Assembly (NCBI GenBank): GCA_009767595.1
Contig: VSDK01011271.1
Location: 363,661-427,660, forward strand
Reading direction: 5' to 3'
Origin: Symbiodinium kawagutii
Taxonomy: Eukaryota > Sar > Dinophyceae > Suessiales > Symbiodiniaceae
DNA: 64,000 bases
Positions 44,294-53,946 of this stretch are shown here, one piece after another. Under the pieces are notes generated by a model. The model did not search any database. It was given only the letters and a program-made list of their open reading frames with translations, and had not been told where the DNA came from. Made by a program: the position numbers and the translations under genes. Within the stretch, counting starts at the first letter, position 1. Each line of letters begins with the position of its first letter.

Positions 44294-44456
44294 ACCCCAT
44301 GGGGAAAGCTATGGCTGGTTTACTGCTACACATAACGAATAAAGGATGATAGACCCTACTATATTAGGGGTTTATTATATTAAAAACGGTCGGTTTACTA
44401 TTATACATGAGTAAGCAAAGATGATAACTGGGGGGTCCCCTATTCTGAGAAACACC
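44294..44456. mobile_element. Family A element, composite
   Basis: Two family A cores (ATGGCTGGTTTACTGCTA and CGGTCGGTTTACTATTA) in tandem, ending GGTCCCCTATTCTGAGAAACAC. Looks like one copy inserted into another. Confidence 0.65.
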
Positions 44457-44593
44457 CATGTCTTACTTTTAGGACTTGCAAAAGGCACTTTGAAAAGCTG
44501 ATCACCCAATGTCACCAGCTAACCTGAACACAAATTTCCAACCTGGTTCTCTGTAATTACTCACTGCTACCAGCGTGCATGTACACGTACACG

Positions 44594-44594
<1 letters not shown>

Positions 44595-44640
<46 letters not shown>

Positions 44641-44720
44641 CAAAGAGGGAGAGAGACAGAGACAGAAATAGAGCGAGGGAAGGAGACGTAAAGCGAGGAA
44701 GAGAGACCATTATGCACCAT
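44595..44720. repeat. GA-rich microsatellite
   Basis: (GA)n core of about 40 bp and a purine-rich tail. Confidence 0.95.
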
Positions 44721-44819
44721 GAGCGAACACACCGAACATACCGGACAGCGTCACAAATATAATTCCCCCACGTTGAGTCACAATGCAAGCTTGGAAGGAC
44801 CTGCAATACGCCCCCAGGT

Positions 44820-45190
44820 AGTCTAGTTATTTCTAGTTCCAGGGGACTCATCATGGAACCCAGGCACAGGAGTGTGTCACTTCAGAGTTGCCGACACCAC
44901 TGCCACAAACACTGCAGGATCTGGGCTGCATGATGCTAAACCATCTCGCTTCCTCAGGCTTCAGTAAATGACCTGGGAAACAGCACCGCGGCAGAATTTG
45001 ATGCATCCAGGAATGGATGGAAATGAGATGAAATGGGCGATATCAAACCCAATCATCCTGAAACGATAATGCACTCCAGAACTGACAAAATTTTGGGGTA
45101 TGACCAGGTAAGATTTCCAAGGCGCAAGAAGCAGTAGTTTTGGATAACTTTAGAAACCAGCAGTCCATCGTTTCACTCAACAACTGGGTG
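44820..45190 (-). CDS. Candidate coding region, free of TAA/TAG but with in-frame TGA
   Basis: On the minus strand the frame reads LLSETMDCWFLKLSKTTASC, LPGHTPKFCQFWSALSFQDD, then TGA at about 45035, then YRPFHLISIHSWMHQILPRC, KPEEARWFSIMQPRSCSVCG and VTHSCAWVP before a TGA pair. It is next to the family A element that follows exon 45285-45446. Could be exon, pseudogene or chance. Confidence 0.35.
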
Positions 45191-45284
45191 TTTCTCAAAA
45201 TAGGGGGCCCTAAAAATGGCTGGTTTACTATTATAAATGACTAATAGTGGATGCTTTTGGGGTACCCCAATTTTGAGAAACCAC
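45188..45284 (-). mobile_element. Family A element with perfect 7-bp target duplication
   Basis: Flanked by CAACTGG at 45181-45187 and 45285-45291. Ends GTGTTTCTCAAAATAGGGG and CAATTTTGAGAAACCAC. It sits at the 3' edge of a coding exon on the minus strand, so it may be all or part of an intron. Confidence 0.85.
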
Positions 45285-45446
45285 CAACTGGAGAAATCAC
45301 TAGCTCCAACCCGGTGACCGAGCCAAGCAACCCTTGTGACAGTGCGGCTGCACTCGCATGCTTCGGGTCCTTTGAAGCACTGCTCGTGCGGCATCATCTC
45401 GGATGGCCAAGCCGGCTCGGAGAATATGAGCACAACCATGCTCCTC
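45285..45446 (-). CDS. Exon flanked by a family B and a family A element
   Basis: Acceptor ...GGCCCTATCAG, just outside the B-element end, then a frame with about 85% GC at third positions. It reads VVLIFSEPAWPSEMMPHEQC, GPEACECSRTVTRVAWLGHR and VGASDF, running open to the family A boundary. Cys-containing. Unknown family. Confidence 0.62.
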
Positions 45447-45453
45447 CTGATAG

Positions 45454-45543
45454 GGCCATGGGTCAATATTAACCAACCAGTAATAGTGGATAATGACCAA
45501 CAACAATAAGGTAAACAATGGTTAATGATAGGGACCCACAGCC
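45454..45543 (-). mobile_element. Family B element in the intron above exon 45285-45446
   Basis: Ends GGCTGTGGGTCCC and ...TTGACCCATGGCC in the gene sense. The terminal AG of the family has mutated to GG, and the inferred acceptor has moved 7 bases outside the element (CTATCAG). Confidence 0.7.
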
Positions 45544-45577
45544 ATAGAAGCCGAGGCCAGTTCCATTCCCGCGACTG

Positions 45578-45880
45578 CTACAGGGAGGTTGTTCCAGTTG
45601 CAACTGGGATTATGTGAGTGATACCTCCCACATCCTTCCACCGATGAGTATTGAATCCAACCCTAATAATAAAACCTGAGAAAGTGTTGGTTCCTGCGAA
45701 GTAATCATGAGTAACAACATCATATTCAGATCCCAAAACCTCACTTTCGCAAATTGCCAAGGGAATGCAGACCTTTTGATAAAAGTCTTTATCAAAATTG
45801 AATCTTTGCAGCATAGCTGGCCAGGAATCGGTGCGATTCAAAACAACTGGTACCTCTTGCCCTGTGATTGGTTCAGATCA
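45578..45880 (-). CDS. Exon, unknown folded domain
   Basis: Reads PITGQEVPVVLNRTDSWPAM, RFNFDKDFYQKVCIPLAICE, VLGSEYDVVTHDYFAGTNTF and SGFIIRVGFNTHRWKDVGG. The original frame reaches TAG at 45578; a donor at GTATCACTC after VGG is possible. A TGA lies between the nearest acceptor and the N-terminal part. Composition strongly suggests a globular beta-rich domain; the family was not recognised. Confidence 0.63.
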
Positions 45881-45990
45881 ACCTATCTATGTCTAGAAAA
45901 ATGGTTGCTTGTTCCCCTTGGCCTTCTCAAGAAGTTCGGCTGAGCTACAGGGAGTGGATTATAAATAGGGAACTTAAATCCAAACTAATA

Positions 45991-46013
45991 AACCACCATA
46001 GCTGGTGATTTAC
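45991..46013 (-). repeat. Family D core
   Basis: GTAAATCACCAGCTATGGT, shared with other D copies; the downstream half has diverged. Confidence 0.4.
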
Positions 46014-46074
46014 CTTTGAATACGGAGGGCTTCTATGAACATGCAGCGCCTCCCATGCGCTAAATCTTCAACAC

Positions 46075-46333
46075 CATCCGGCTTGTGGCGTCCTGAAGCA
46101 AGGGGTAGAACTGTCTCAACGGCACACCTTTCAAGCGCACCACCTCCCACGAGAAGGATGGCAGGACTGAAGGCAGTCCATCAGCTGCCGATGGCTTGAA
46201 AAACTTCACCTGGGCCAAGCCGTGCAGAAAAGGGGCCCCCATCACTTTGCAACGCCAACCCGCAAGGAAGGACACCCATGGCAGATCTTTCTCCCCCAGC
46301 TTGGTTGAGCAAAAATTCCCTGGTTGAGTTTTC
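46075..46333 (-). CDS. Exon of 259 bp, unknown protein
   Basis: Excellent acceptor (...TTTCGGTGCCCTCAG) and GT donor (GTGTTGAAG). Reads LGEKDLPWVSFLAGWRCKVM, APFLHGLAQVKFFKPSAADG and SFSWEVVRLKGVPLRQFYPL, three Trp, strong codon bias, no in-frame stop. Likely part of a folded domain. Upstream gene of the 45 kb exons. Family not recognised. Confidence 0.75.
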
Positions 46334-46439
46334 CTGAGGGCACCGAAAGGAGAAAACAAATGAAGCAACTCAGTGTGGGTGATCCCTAGTCAAACGTAGG
46401 AAGCCATTCCACGCCGCAGGCCATGTCGGGCTTGGCCCA

Positions 46440-47460
46440 GCTTGGGGGGGGCCCAATTATGGATGAGAATCTTCCGGGGAGGTAATCTGTGGGGGCAGGC
46501 CCCACCTCCGCCACACAACTGCCATTCTCATCATTGCCAAGCGAGACAATTCGAACAGCCTGGAAGCCGCAAAGGTCAAGGCTCCGATCTTTTGGGGGTT
46601 CGACATGCTAAATTAAGGTCTAGGCCAAAAGCAAAGAACAATGAGCTACGTTTGTCTCAGCCTGTCTGATGATCTGATGACTTGTTCCTACTCCAATGCT
46701 CCACACTTCTCAGGTGGTCACAGGTGACTGTGCCAAGCAACGCGCGGTCGGTCAATAAAACGGGTGCGATGCATCACCAAATCATTTTTTCGAAGTCGCG
46801 ATCTCCACTCCTCTGTGAGATCGTCTATTCGACTAACGGCTTGGGGCGTCGAGTCCTGTCAGCATGAGCCATCACACAATTTCCGTGTCAACCTCCAGCT
46901 TAGAGAAAATCTAAGCAAAATCTCCGGATCCGTTAGGTGAACTCATGAACTCTGTCCTCCCCGCCACTTGAAAGTGCGTCTCCAAAGCCACCCAACCAGC
47001 GATTGAGCAGGGGCCGCATGGTGCGAACCAGGGCGGCATCCTGCAAAAAAAAAACTGCAAAAGGGAACAGTCATTAACAATGACCAATAAAGGGACTATA
47101 ATGAGAAGTGAAATGTGGTGAATAATGGTTCATACATGCTGAATGTGGGTTAGTACTGCGCCAGGGTTCATAAAGTCAATACTGGTCAATACCGCTTAAT
47201 AATGCTTTATTGTGATAGTGGTCAGTGACAGCTTTTCACGGGCAAGAGAGGAGAATCAGTTGCGTGATTGTGACTCGCCAAGTGTTCAGATCCATAATCC
47301 ACCGCAGTGGCTATTGGCAATGATTTTGAGAATAGGAAGTCGACCATCAGCAACCACTACTAACCATCATCCATCAATGGTTCACTAATTGTTGGCACTT
47401 CTGTAAAACACCTGCCAGTTGAACTCTCTATATTCCTCTGGTATCTGGTTAAGCAGATTG
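46440..47460. other. No confirmed gene
   Basis: Short plus frames at 46442-46669 and 46682-46867 are weak. 47050-47400 is AT-rich with AATAATGG units. Confidence 0.4.
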
Positions 47461-47469
47461 ATCAAAACA

Positions 47470-47727
47470 TCAATTAGACTGAATACCGGTCGCTCTCAAG
47501 ACTCCCAAAAAGAAAAGTTTATGTTGTGAAAAGAATTGTGTTTGGTGAGAAAAAGGAGTGGTAGAGTAGCACAGTTCGTGGAGATAATATATATGTGCGA
47601 AATGCTCCCGCTGCATGAGGAGTCTGCATCCTTCAACCATTCTGGCTGCATCAAGACTTCTTCCGGCCTTGGTACGGCCAAGTGTCAAGGAACTACACAC
47701 ACTGCATGACGAAAAATCTTCTTGCAA
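47470..47727 (-). CDS. Candidate exon of 85 codons
   Basis: Reads SSCSVCSSLTLGRTKAGRSL, DAARMVEGCRLLMQREHFAH and YSTTPFSHQTQFFSQHKLFF. Another minus frame is also open. No splice pair identified. Confidence 0.42.
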   Translation of the reverse strand: MQEDFSSCSVCSSLTLGRTKAGRSLDAARMVEGCRLLMQREHFAHIYYLHELCYSTTPFSHQTQFFSQHKLFFLGVLRATGIQSN

Positions 47728-48433
47728 ATCAGCTCACATCAAAACCTGCTGTCAAATCTCATCTCACGACAACTCGCCATTATGTCCACAAATGGTGTAA
47801 CAGGCCAAAAGTCATGTGCCCTACTTGAAGCGACGACTTAAATGTCGCTGATAATTACCTGTCTAATTCTGTTTGTAGTAAGTTCTTTGAGATGGTTTTC
47901 TTCGCCCAAATGGCCGCTTCTCAGCCAAGACACAGCTGCTTGCCGTGGAGCAAGAACTGTGCCAATTCATTGGAGAAATGATTGCAATTTCTGCGCAGGA
48001 CATCATACATACGCGGATTGTAATCTACATAGACGTCTTCCTTCAAGAACTCCACCAAATCTTCGTGCGACCTGAAGAGATAGCTAGACCCTGACCCTCA
48101 AATCCCCAAATTGATCAAGTGCGGATGGCTTCTGCAAATCACTCGTAGGGACTGACTTCTCCAGTGAGCCTTTAAGTCTTTTCGATATTGGTCTATTCTT
48201 TCTGGTCAGCATGTCAATCTTTCGATCCTGCCTGCTCAATCAACCAACTCTTCATGCCAAATCATTATATGATCCCCTTGCATTGGCGTTTTCTAATAAA
48301 AAGAGCACACGAATAAGGAAATGACAAACTCATCTGCATCCCCCGATAGTTTGCTGCTGGATTCACCCTGATAGCAAGAAGTTCACCTGGGCCAAAAACC
48401 TGACGCCACGGGTCCACTGGTGCAGTGGGTCAC

Positions 48434-48672
48434 CTGCAATCGGATCTCCCCGGTGGCCTCAAGGTGGAACCGAGCCGGATGACGGTTGCAGGTTCGCCAA
48501 AGGGCACGTCTTTGTAGTTGGACTCCAGTATAACGCCTCCATACCTAGGCAGTAGAAGTGGCATGGAGGTTATGATGCATGTCATGGCTATGGAATACCA
48601 TAGTGAGAGCGAGAGTATTAGCATAAGTTCGATCAGCCAAGGGATTGATTGGAATGACCGTTTGAAAAACAA
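48434..48672 (-). CDS. Exon with a membrane-spanning helix
   Basis: Reads LIELMLILSLSLWYSIAMTC (a hydrophobic helix of about 28 residues including what follows), then LLLPRYGGVILESNYKDVPF and EPATVIRLGSTLRPPGRSDC, then donor GTGACCCAC. Good codon bias after the helix. Suggests a single-pass or multi-pass membrane protein; family unknown. Confidence 0.62.
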
Positions 48673-48829
48673 GATGGACCAACTGGGCTAGTATGTGTAT
48701 ATATATATATGTATACATATATATATCAATTAGCTAGTGGCATGTGACATAAATTGTGAAAAATCCTGACACTACATTAGCATGTATATGTCAAGGAACC
48801 AATCGTATCGAATTTACGACAGGGATCAA

Positions 48830-48973
48830 CAGGTAGGTGGATCCTTCTATGGTGGGCAGCTCCAGGTGATTGCGCAATCTAGTGATCTCACCGGCAGGTC
48901 TGAGGACCCGACCAGAACTCTTTGCCAAAAACCCGAAGGCCGCTATGCCAAACGCCATCGACCTTGTGACCAC
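48830..48973 (-). CDS. Candidate exon
   Basis: Reads TRSMAFGIAAFGFLAKSSGR, LRPAGEITRLRNHLELPTIE and GSTYL. GC-rich third positions; donor near GTTGATCC. The plus strand is also open but less biased. Confidence 0.55.
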
Positions 48974-49239
48974 CTCAGAACCAGCTGAGCTGAGACATCA
49001 CCAACGTATGAAGGGATGTACATAGGGACAGGTTGCGTGTCCAAATGTGCAAAGGCTTCAGTAGTCGGGAATGACATTAGATAGGTCACTTCCGCATCAC
49101 TGCAGAATTACTTACTAGTAGTTAGTGGGTTCGAGAATGGCTACAACCCTAAACCATCCAACTTAGGCCTAGCTCTATCTCACGACCAATGTTCCTTTTT
49201 GTCGTCACAGTCTTTACCAGAGGCTGTGGGGTGCAAGTA

Positions 49240-49611
49240 CTATAGTCTAGCAAGTCGCGAATCATAACAATTAACAATGTACCCCGGAGACGTCAGTGAT
49301 GGGAGCCTCTTGCGGTCCGAGTTACCAAGCAAAGAGGTCGGTACCCACTGTGCAACTCCCTGTGACAAGTCGTAAAGTGCCAGTTCCACCACTGCTGCCT
49401 TCAGACCCAAGGCATGAGCCACGAATTCGTAGTAGCTTAAGGCCTCGGAATACTCAGAATCCAAATTGTACGACCATCTGCGACCTTTTTCCCCAGGTGT
49501 GAAATGGAGACTTTCTGACATCGGTTCCCGCTGCTGCTGCTGCTGCTGCTGTTGTTCTTGCTGTTGGCGTTCTTGTTGTTGCTGCTCTTGTTGTTGCTGT
49601 TTTCTGCACAG
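49240..49611 (-). CDS. Exon with N-terminal poly-Gln/Glu tract
   Basis: Acceptor ...AGTATCAGTAG, phase 0, then a Gln/Glu/Arg tract of about 25 residues (CAG/CAA repeat at 49530-49605). The rest reads SESLHFTPGEKGRRWSYNLD, EYSEALSYYEFVAHALGLKA, VVELALYDLSQGVAQWVPTS and LTSPGYIVNCYD, ending at a stop. No TGA interruption in 124 codons. One of the strongest coding calls. A folded alpha-helical domain follows the tract; function unknown. Confidence 0.75.
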   Translation of the reverse strand: MCRKQQQQEQQQQERQQQEQQQQQQQQREPMSESLHFTPGEKGRRWSYNLDSEYSEALSYYEFVAHALGLKAAVVELALYDLSQGVAQWVPTSLLGNSDRKRLPSLTSPGYIVNCYDSRLARL

Positions 49612-49852
49612 CTACTGATACTGACTTTACGTGCGATTAAATCAGCATCGCCTTAAGTCATGGTTGCTACTGAGTGCAGGCAACCAAGTAAAGACGTAAC
49701 GAAATTCTGCAATCAAACAATATACTGAGAAAACTCATGATAGCTGATGTTATATATTACTGTATATTCTATTCTATTTTGGACTTTTACGTGATTCTCA
49801 TCAGCCCTGCAGGGTTTGCAAAGGTGCGCACCGTAATTCTCTTCCAAGATCA

Positions 49853-50239
49853 TTACAAGGTGCAGCCAGCCAAACCTCCCCCAACTTCGGAAAAAAACAT
49901 CAACGGCATCTGTTCACTCTTTGGGATGTACTCTTCAAGGTGAAAGGCGGCTGATAATATCCAATGAATGGCCAGTAATTCAAGGGTTGATATTGGCCCA
50001 TTCTTGGTTAACAGTGAATAAATGAGGGGAAACCCATGGCGAATAGCATGGCGAGTGGTGATCGTGGCGCCAAGAAGCCCAGGGCGAACCATCTTCTTCT
50101 CTGTCTTCCAAGATGTCGTCGGGAGGTTGACCCAGACCAACGACTTCAAAGGCTTCTGGCCACTTCTCTTGACGGATGAGGCCATCACCTGCTGAAAATG
50201 GTCCATGATGAGCATGCCATTTGCATGCCATTCCGCCAT
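49853..50239 (-). CDS. Coding region, two minus frames open
   Basis: Frame 1: 128 codons from ATG, reading LIMDHFQQVMASSVKRSGQK and TRHAIRHGFPLIYSLLTKNG. Frame 2, after acceptor ...GACCATTTTCAG: GDGLIRQEKWPEAFEVVGLG and DILEDREEDGSPWASW. Either could be real. Unknown family. Confidence 0.5.
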   Translation of the reverse strand: MAEWHANGMLIMDHFQQVMASSVKRSGQKPLKSLVWVNLPTTSWKTEKKMVRPGLLGATITTRHAIRHGFPLIYSLLTKNGPISTLELLAIHWILSAAFHLEEYIPKSEQMPLMFFSEVGGGLAGCTL

Positions 50240-50263
50240 TGAGCTAAAAAAAGATCAAGTAAA

Positions 50264-50470
50264 GTGCTGAATGAAATGATTGAAGATCAGAAATCCATAA
50301 GATACCCGAATAGAGAACACATACGGTTCACAGTACTTCGGAATGCAGAATCACAAGTGTTCGAAGTTGATGAAAATACAGCACTAGCATGCGCTTGTCC
50401 TTTTGGGCCGTACCACTTCAACGCAGGGTACAGAAACAGCTTCATAGGGATTGCCTTTCATTCACTGTGA
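50264..50470 (+). CDS. Plus-strand open frame of 68 codons
   Basis: From ATG, reads MIEDQKSIRYPNREHIRFTV, LRNAESQVFEVDENTALACA and GPYHFNAGYRNSFIGIAFHS to TGA. Protein-like, opposite to the minus block. Its antisense is also open apart from TGAs, so strand is uncertain. Confidence 0.42.
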   Translation: MLNEMIEDQKSIRYPNREHIRFTVLRNAESQVFEVDENTALACACPFGPYHFNAGYRNSFIGIAFHSL

Positions 50471-50516
50471 GCCATTTGAGTTCCTGAGCCTCCCAGCTTG
50501 GGATTAGTGCTGACAT

Positions 50517-50629
50517 GGCTGTAGGTCAAAAAATTGTACTCCTGGCTCCCCTATCATTAGCCATTGTTTTCCCTATGGTTGTGTTGCTTATCATCCCCGA
50601 TTATTGATGGTTAATATTGACCCATAGCC
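50517..50629 (-). mobile_element. Family B element
   Basis: GGCTGTAGGTCA ... TGACCCATAGCC with B interior (CCCCTATCATTAGCCATTG). It lies 14 bp beyond the TGA of exon 50643-50796. Confidence 0.75.
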
Positions 50630-50642
50630 ACATGTTTTGACT

Positions 50643-50796
50643 TCAGAAGTTTGTCGCTTCCCAGGCGCCTTGGCAGTCTGCGTATTCGAAGGCCGCGTGA
50701 ATCCGGCCCAAGAGTTCAGAGTCTTCCTGCCGACTCTTGGGGGACCAGTCGTCGATGTCAAAGGCGATACCCCGAAGGTAGACAAGTTCAGATAAA
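50643..50796 (-). CDS. Exon, acidic/aromatic segment
   Basis: Acceptor ...CCCCCATATAG, one base plus 50 codons reading LVYLRGIAFDIDDWSPKSRQ, EDSELLGRIHAAFEYADCQG and AWEATNF, then TGA. Very strong codon bias. The TGA is either the real stop or, if read through, the frame runs four more codons straight into the family B donor. Family unknown. Confidence 0.75.
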
Positions 50797-50869
50797 CTAT
50801 ATGGGGGTATCAGATTTTTATATATCTAAACCTTATGTTAAAGAACAAGTTCAAACATAACGCAATTAG

Positions 50870-51480
50870 GCAACACTTATGGTTTAGTTTCACGGCCGAT
50901 CAACCCATGTACAAATGGTACCAACTCTTGAAAATACCTTGCACGGAGCCACAATCACTGTATAGTCATCGCGCTTAGTTGGTAGTTGATATATAGAAGG
51001 CAAAAAATATAGTATACGTTCTTAACCTACCTGACCAATGACAAAAAGGCAGTACTTGAACAAGTCCAAGCAAAACAAGAATGCAAACGCCCATCATTGC
51101 GTGATCTACCATCGAGAACCGTTACAATGGCTTGCTGAGAAGCGTTCAAACTGAGCTGAGTACAGTAACACCAACTCAGACTCATCCACTATCAAACCAA
51201 CATTGACTGACTGGCTGACTGGCTGCCTGACGCACTGACTGATCCACTGATCAACTAAGAAACTACCTCATTAATTCGAATTGAGTCAGAACATAGAGAA
51301 CTACAAACAAAGAACATAGACACCAACTTCAGCAAATTAGACATCTTCATACACTCACCGGAGAACGACATACACAAACCAAGTTAGAACATTTGGAACA
51401 TCAAAAATAAAACATAAAGAACAAAGAACAATATAAAAATCATACAGAAAAACATCTAGAAATACATTATAAATAACAAG
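50870..51480. other. AT-rich stretch, no gene seen
   Basis: Short CTGACTGGCTGACTGGCTG repeat at 51205-51235; otherwise AT-rich with AGAACAT units. Confidence 0.6.
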
Positions 51481-51505
51481 ATGTACAAAAATATGACTAA
51501 CCAAC

Positions 51506-51692
51506 TTCATCCAGCTTTTCACCCACCTTCAGCAACCACGATGGGTGTTTTTCCTTCGTTGTGCTCCAGGCGTCCTCCAGGGCCTTTCGGAGGTGTCGGT
51601 TCAGATGCTTGGCCGCCACATGGCTTGGAGCTGAGGCCTGGGCTTCGCCGGTGATGGCTATCACATGGATGAAGTGATCATTCGCCAAATGG
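51506..51692 (-). CDS. Exon starting exactly at a family B element
   Basis: The acceptor AG is the last dinucleotide of the B element (...TTGACCCATAG). One base plus 62 codons read HLANDHFIHVIAITGEAQAS, SHVAAKHLNRHLRKALEDAW and KEKHPSWLLKVGEKLDE, donor GTTGGTTAG. High third-position GC and natural helical composition. A key case for the introner interpretation. Confidence 0.77.
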
Positions 51693-51803
51693 CTATGGGT
51701 CAATATTAACTAACCAACTAATGGGGATAGTGACCAACAAAACTATAGGGAAACGATGGTTGATGATAGGGGAACCAGGTGTACATGGTTTTGACCCACA
51801 CCC
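51691..51803 (-). mobile_element. Family B element supplying an intron acceptor
   Basis: In the gene sense ends ...GTTAATATTGACCCATAG at the start of exon 51506-51692. The other end reads GGGTGTGGGTCAAAACC. Confidence 0.8.
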
Positions 51804-51952
51804 ATATCATGACCTATCATGAGTGACTACCAAACATGATCACCATAGCAAATCCAGCAACACGTTTGCAGCAGCAGTACTTGAACCGCAAGGTCTCCCC
51901 ATAGCGGTATCAGGCAGTATCTCAACATGTCTTAATCATTTTGAAGCACTAC

Positions 51953-52124
51953 CAGCCAGGATCAAAAAGTAACCCATGCCGACAGCTGCACACAAGCACA
52001 TGCGCGTCCACGAATCTCTCTGGATCCGAGCAACTCGGAGTAGCATGAAGTGGAGCCACTCTGCCATTCCCAAATCCTGTCCTCCCAAACCAAGGTCCAT
52101 TTCGCTAAAGCGGCACCGCTCCAC
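51953..52124 (-). CDS. Exon of 172 bp
   Basis: Acceptor ...GGACCATCCTAG, donor GTAGTGCTTC. Phase 0 reads RCRFSEMDLGLGGQDLGMAE, WLHFMLLRVARIQRDSWTRM and CAAVGMGYFLILA, a possible membrane-associated helix at the end. If joined to exon 52215-52441 in its donor phase, another frame (SGAALAKWTLVWEDRIWEWQ) is used instead. Unresolved. Confidence 0.6.
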
Positions 52125-52214
52125 CTAGGATGGTCCCAGCAAGTCTCAGTTGAAGGCATCGAATATCTATATCTATAGACATCAGTTTTGTAGCCATGGT
52201 ATGAGTACACTTAC

Positions 52215-52441
52215 ACCCAGTAGTACGCTGAGTTCACTTGATGCTGTAGAAAGACACGCTCTAGAAGCGGTGGGGAAAACATTATGACATCCAAGTCCAA
52301 TAGGCATGTCTGTGATTTCTTGTCAAACAAAAACGCAGTGCATGATGGTACAACTTCCTTGTTGCAGCCTGAGTGTTGCCCTTTAGGCGAGGACAGAGTC
52401 TTCAGTCTCGTTTCTATTTGATGAAAAGTGATAAAAAACAA
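52215..52441 (-). CDS. Exon with canonical GTAAGT donor
   Basis: Reads FHQIETRLKTLSSPKGQHSG, KEVVPSCTAFLFDKKSQTCL and DVIMFSPPLLERVFLQHQVN, then SAYYW and the donor GTAAGTGTAC. The core looks like a folded alpha/beta segment. Family unknown. Confidence 0.63.
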
Positions 52442-52853
52442 CTCGTGTGCAGCATATGTAGCTCTTTAGATGCATCAAATGACAAGAATCGTCAGCATGC
52501 CGCTAGCTGAATGACTAGATTTTTCAGCCATTGACCAGCACGTCACTCTTGCATCTTCTGCTGATTTTCCAATGTGAATCTCCGTCGCAGTGCCCCACTA
52601 TCAATCGCTATGTTCCATTTAGCATCCACCACTGATCCTTGGCATAGTGAGCAAAAACATGTAGAAACCATTAATCACCCATGTGGCCACGAACCTTAGG
52701 GTTCAATCCTTGCCTCCCGAAGAAGTTCGATGTCTTCCGCGTTCAGGGCTCCCTCATCTTGCTCAACATTTTCCTGGAGCTCTAACCCTGACACGCCAGT
52801 AATGACCACACATGACAAAGTACAAGTGCTTAATCAAACCATTTTTGCACACG

Positions 52854-52930
52854 GTGGTTTATCAAGCCACAGGGGGCCCCAAAAATGGATGGTTTATTAC
52901 GACATAAACGGTGATTTGGGGGGTTGCCTG
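52854..52930. mobile_element. Family A element, left half
   Basis: GTGGTTTATCAAGCCACAGG ... ATGGATGGTTTATTA; the right arm is lost. Confidence 0.55.
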
Positions 52931-53040
52931 TATACGCTTAGCCATCGCCTGCTATATACGCTTTTGTTAAGCCGACTCGAATGAAGAACTGTGGTTTTGA
53001 TGATCTGGTTGTGATGCCCAACTCCTGTTGGCAAACTCAC
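52895..53040 (-). CDS. Candidate exon after a family D mini-intron
   Basis: Following acceptor ...TCAATTTCCAG, the frame reads VSLPTGVGHHNQIIKTTVLH and SVYSRRWLSVYRQPPKSPF to TAA. The upstream join is not in a stop-free phase. Confidence 0.4.
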
Positions 53041-53084
53041 CTGGAAATTGAAAATTCACCATCTATAATTCATAGCTGGTGTAC
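53041..53084 (-). repeat. Family D mini-element (44 bp, GT...AG)
   Basis: GTACACCAGCTATGAATTAT ... TTTTCAATTTCCAG on the minus strand, with an internal inverted repeat around the middle. Confidence 0.5.
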
Positions 53085-53300
53085 CTATAGCAACCGTGAT
53101 TTTTCACTTCCAGGTTCGTTTAGCAGTGTGCCTTTCGGCAACAGGAATGGAAAACGACAAGAGTACATACGACGCGCATGGGTCTCAAAGTGTCCAATTT
53201 GGCAGGTGAACGGTCTGAGCTGCATGTTCCGGGGTTCTTTACTACAAATGCTCTTGAGTACAACCACCGTCCCACGCAGAAGTTTTGCCCAGGCAGCCAT
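53085..53300 (-). CDS. Exon of 71 codons
   Basis: Reads MAAWAKLLRGTVVVLKSICS, RNMQLRPFTCQIGHFETHAR and CRFPFLLPKGTLLNEPGSEK, ending at TAG adjacent to the D element. Another frame is open over the same DNA. Moderate support. Confidence 0.52.
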   Translation of the reverse strand: MAAWAKLLRGTVVVLKSICSKEPRNMQLRPFTCQIGHFETHARRMYSCRFPFLLPKGTLLNEPGSEKSRLL

Positions 53301-53354
53301 TGAAGTACATTGTGACAGTCTGACAAGGGTCTAGCCGGTGAGGATTGGCTTTTT

Positions 53355-53708
53355 CTAGACATGGTCATGGCAACTCTCAAAGTTGGTCGGTTTCTTGCAA
53401 AATATTGCAAAATCACTATCATTCTTTGGCAGCGTTAAGGTTCTATGTGGACAGCCCACGGCCCCAAGCCACCATATGCCTGTTGGCCAAGCCCTCACAA
53501 TCAGGTTGAATACTGCACATCTTGGCTTGACCTTCTGCATATTTAACTTGGTGGTCCTTGATGTGCTCAAAAAGATCATCCCTTGAAAGATGTCCAGAGC
53601 CATCTGCGTCCACATTGTTGACAAAGTGGTCGCGAAGCAGCCACAGGATGCTGGGTTGCCCAGAGGCTCCTCGCTGGCTGCGAAGGGAACGAAAGTTTTA
53701 GCTTTCAT
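53355..53708 (-). CDS. Open frame of 117 codons
   Basis: Reads TFVPFAASEEPLGNPASCGC, TLSTMWTQMALDIFQGMIFL, PRCAVFNLIVRAWPTGIWWL and TLTLPKNDSDFAIFCKKPTN. Good composition, no TGA inside. Minus strand, in the 40-56 kb block. Confidence 0.6.
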   Translation of the reverse strand: MKAKTFVPFAASEEPLGNPASCGCFATTLSTMWTQMALDIFQGMIFLSTSRTTKLNMQKVKPRCAVFNLIVRAWPTGIWWLGAVGCPHRTLTLPKNDSDFAIFCKKPTNFESCHDHV

Positions 53709-53913
53709 GTGAGCTGTAGATACTCATAATACATACTGGCTAACGACGACAATCGTGCGATCAATGCTCTTGCTAGACCTGGGCAACGCTGCATCTTGAA
53801 AGCTTTCAGGAGAGACAAACCTGGGCGCCACTCCGTCACCTCTGTGGCATGAGCTCAGTGCATATTGACCGAAAAATCGTCCCAACCAAAGGATTGGGCC
53901 TCAACAAGCTACC

Positions 53914-53946
53914 TGATTTTCAGCATAAATAGCTGGTGATTCACAG
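53914..53946. repeat. Family D core
   Basis: Minus strand GTGAATCACCAGCTATTTAT followed by GCTGAAAATCAG. Confidence 0.45.
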
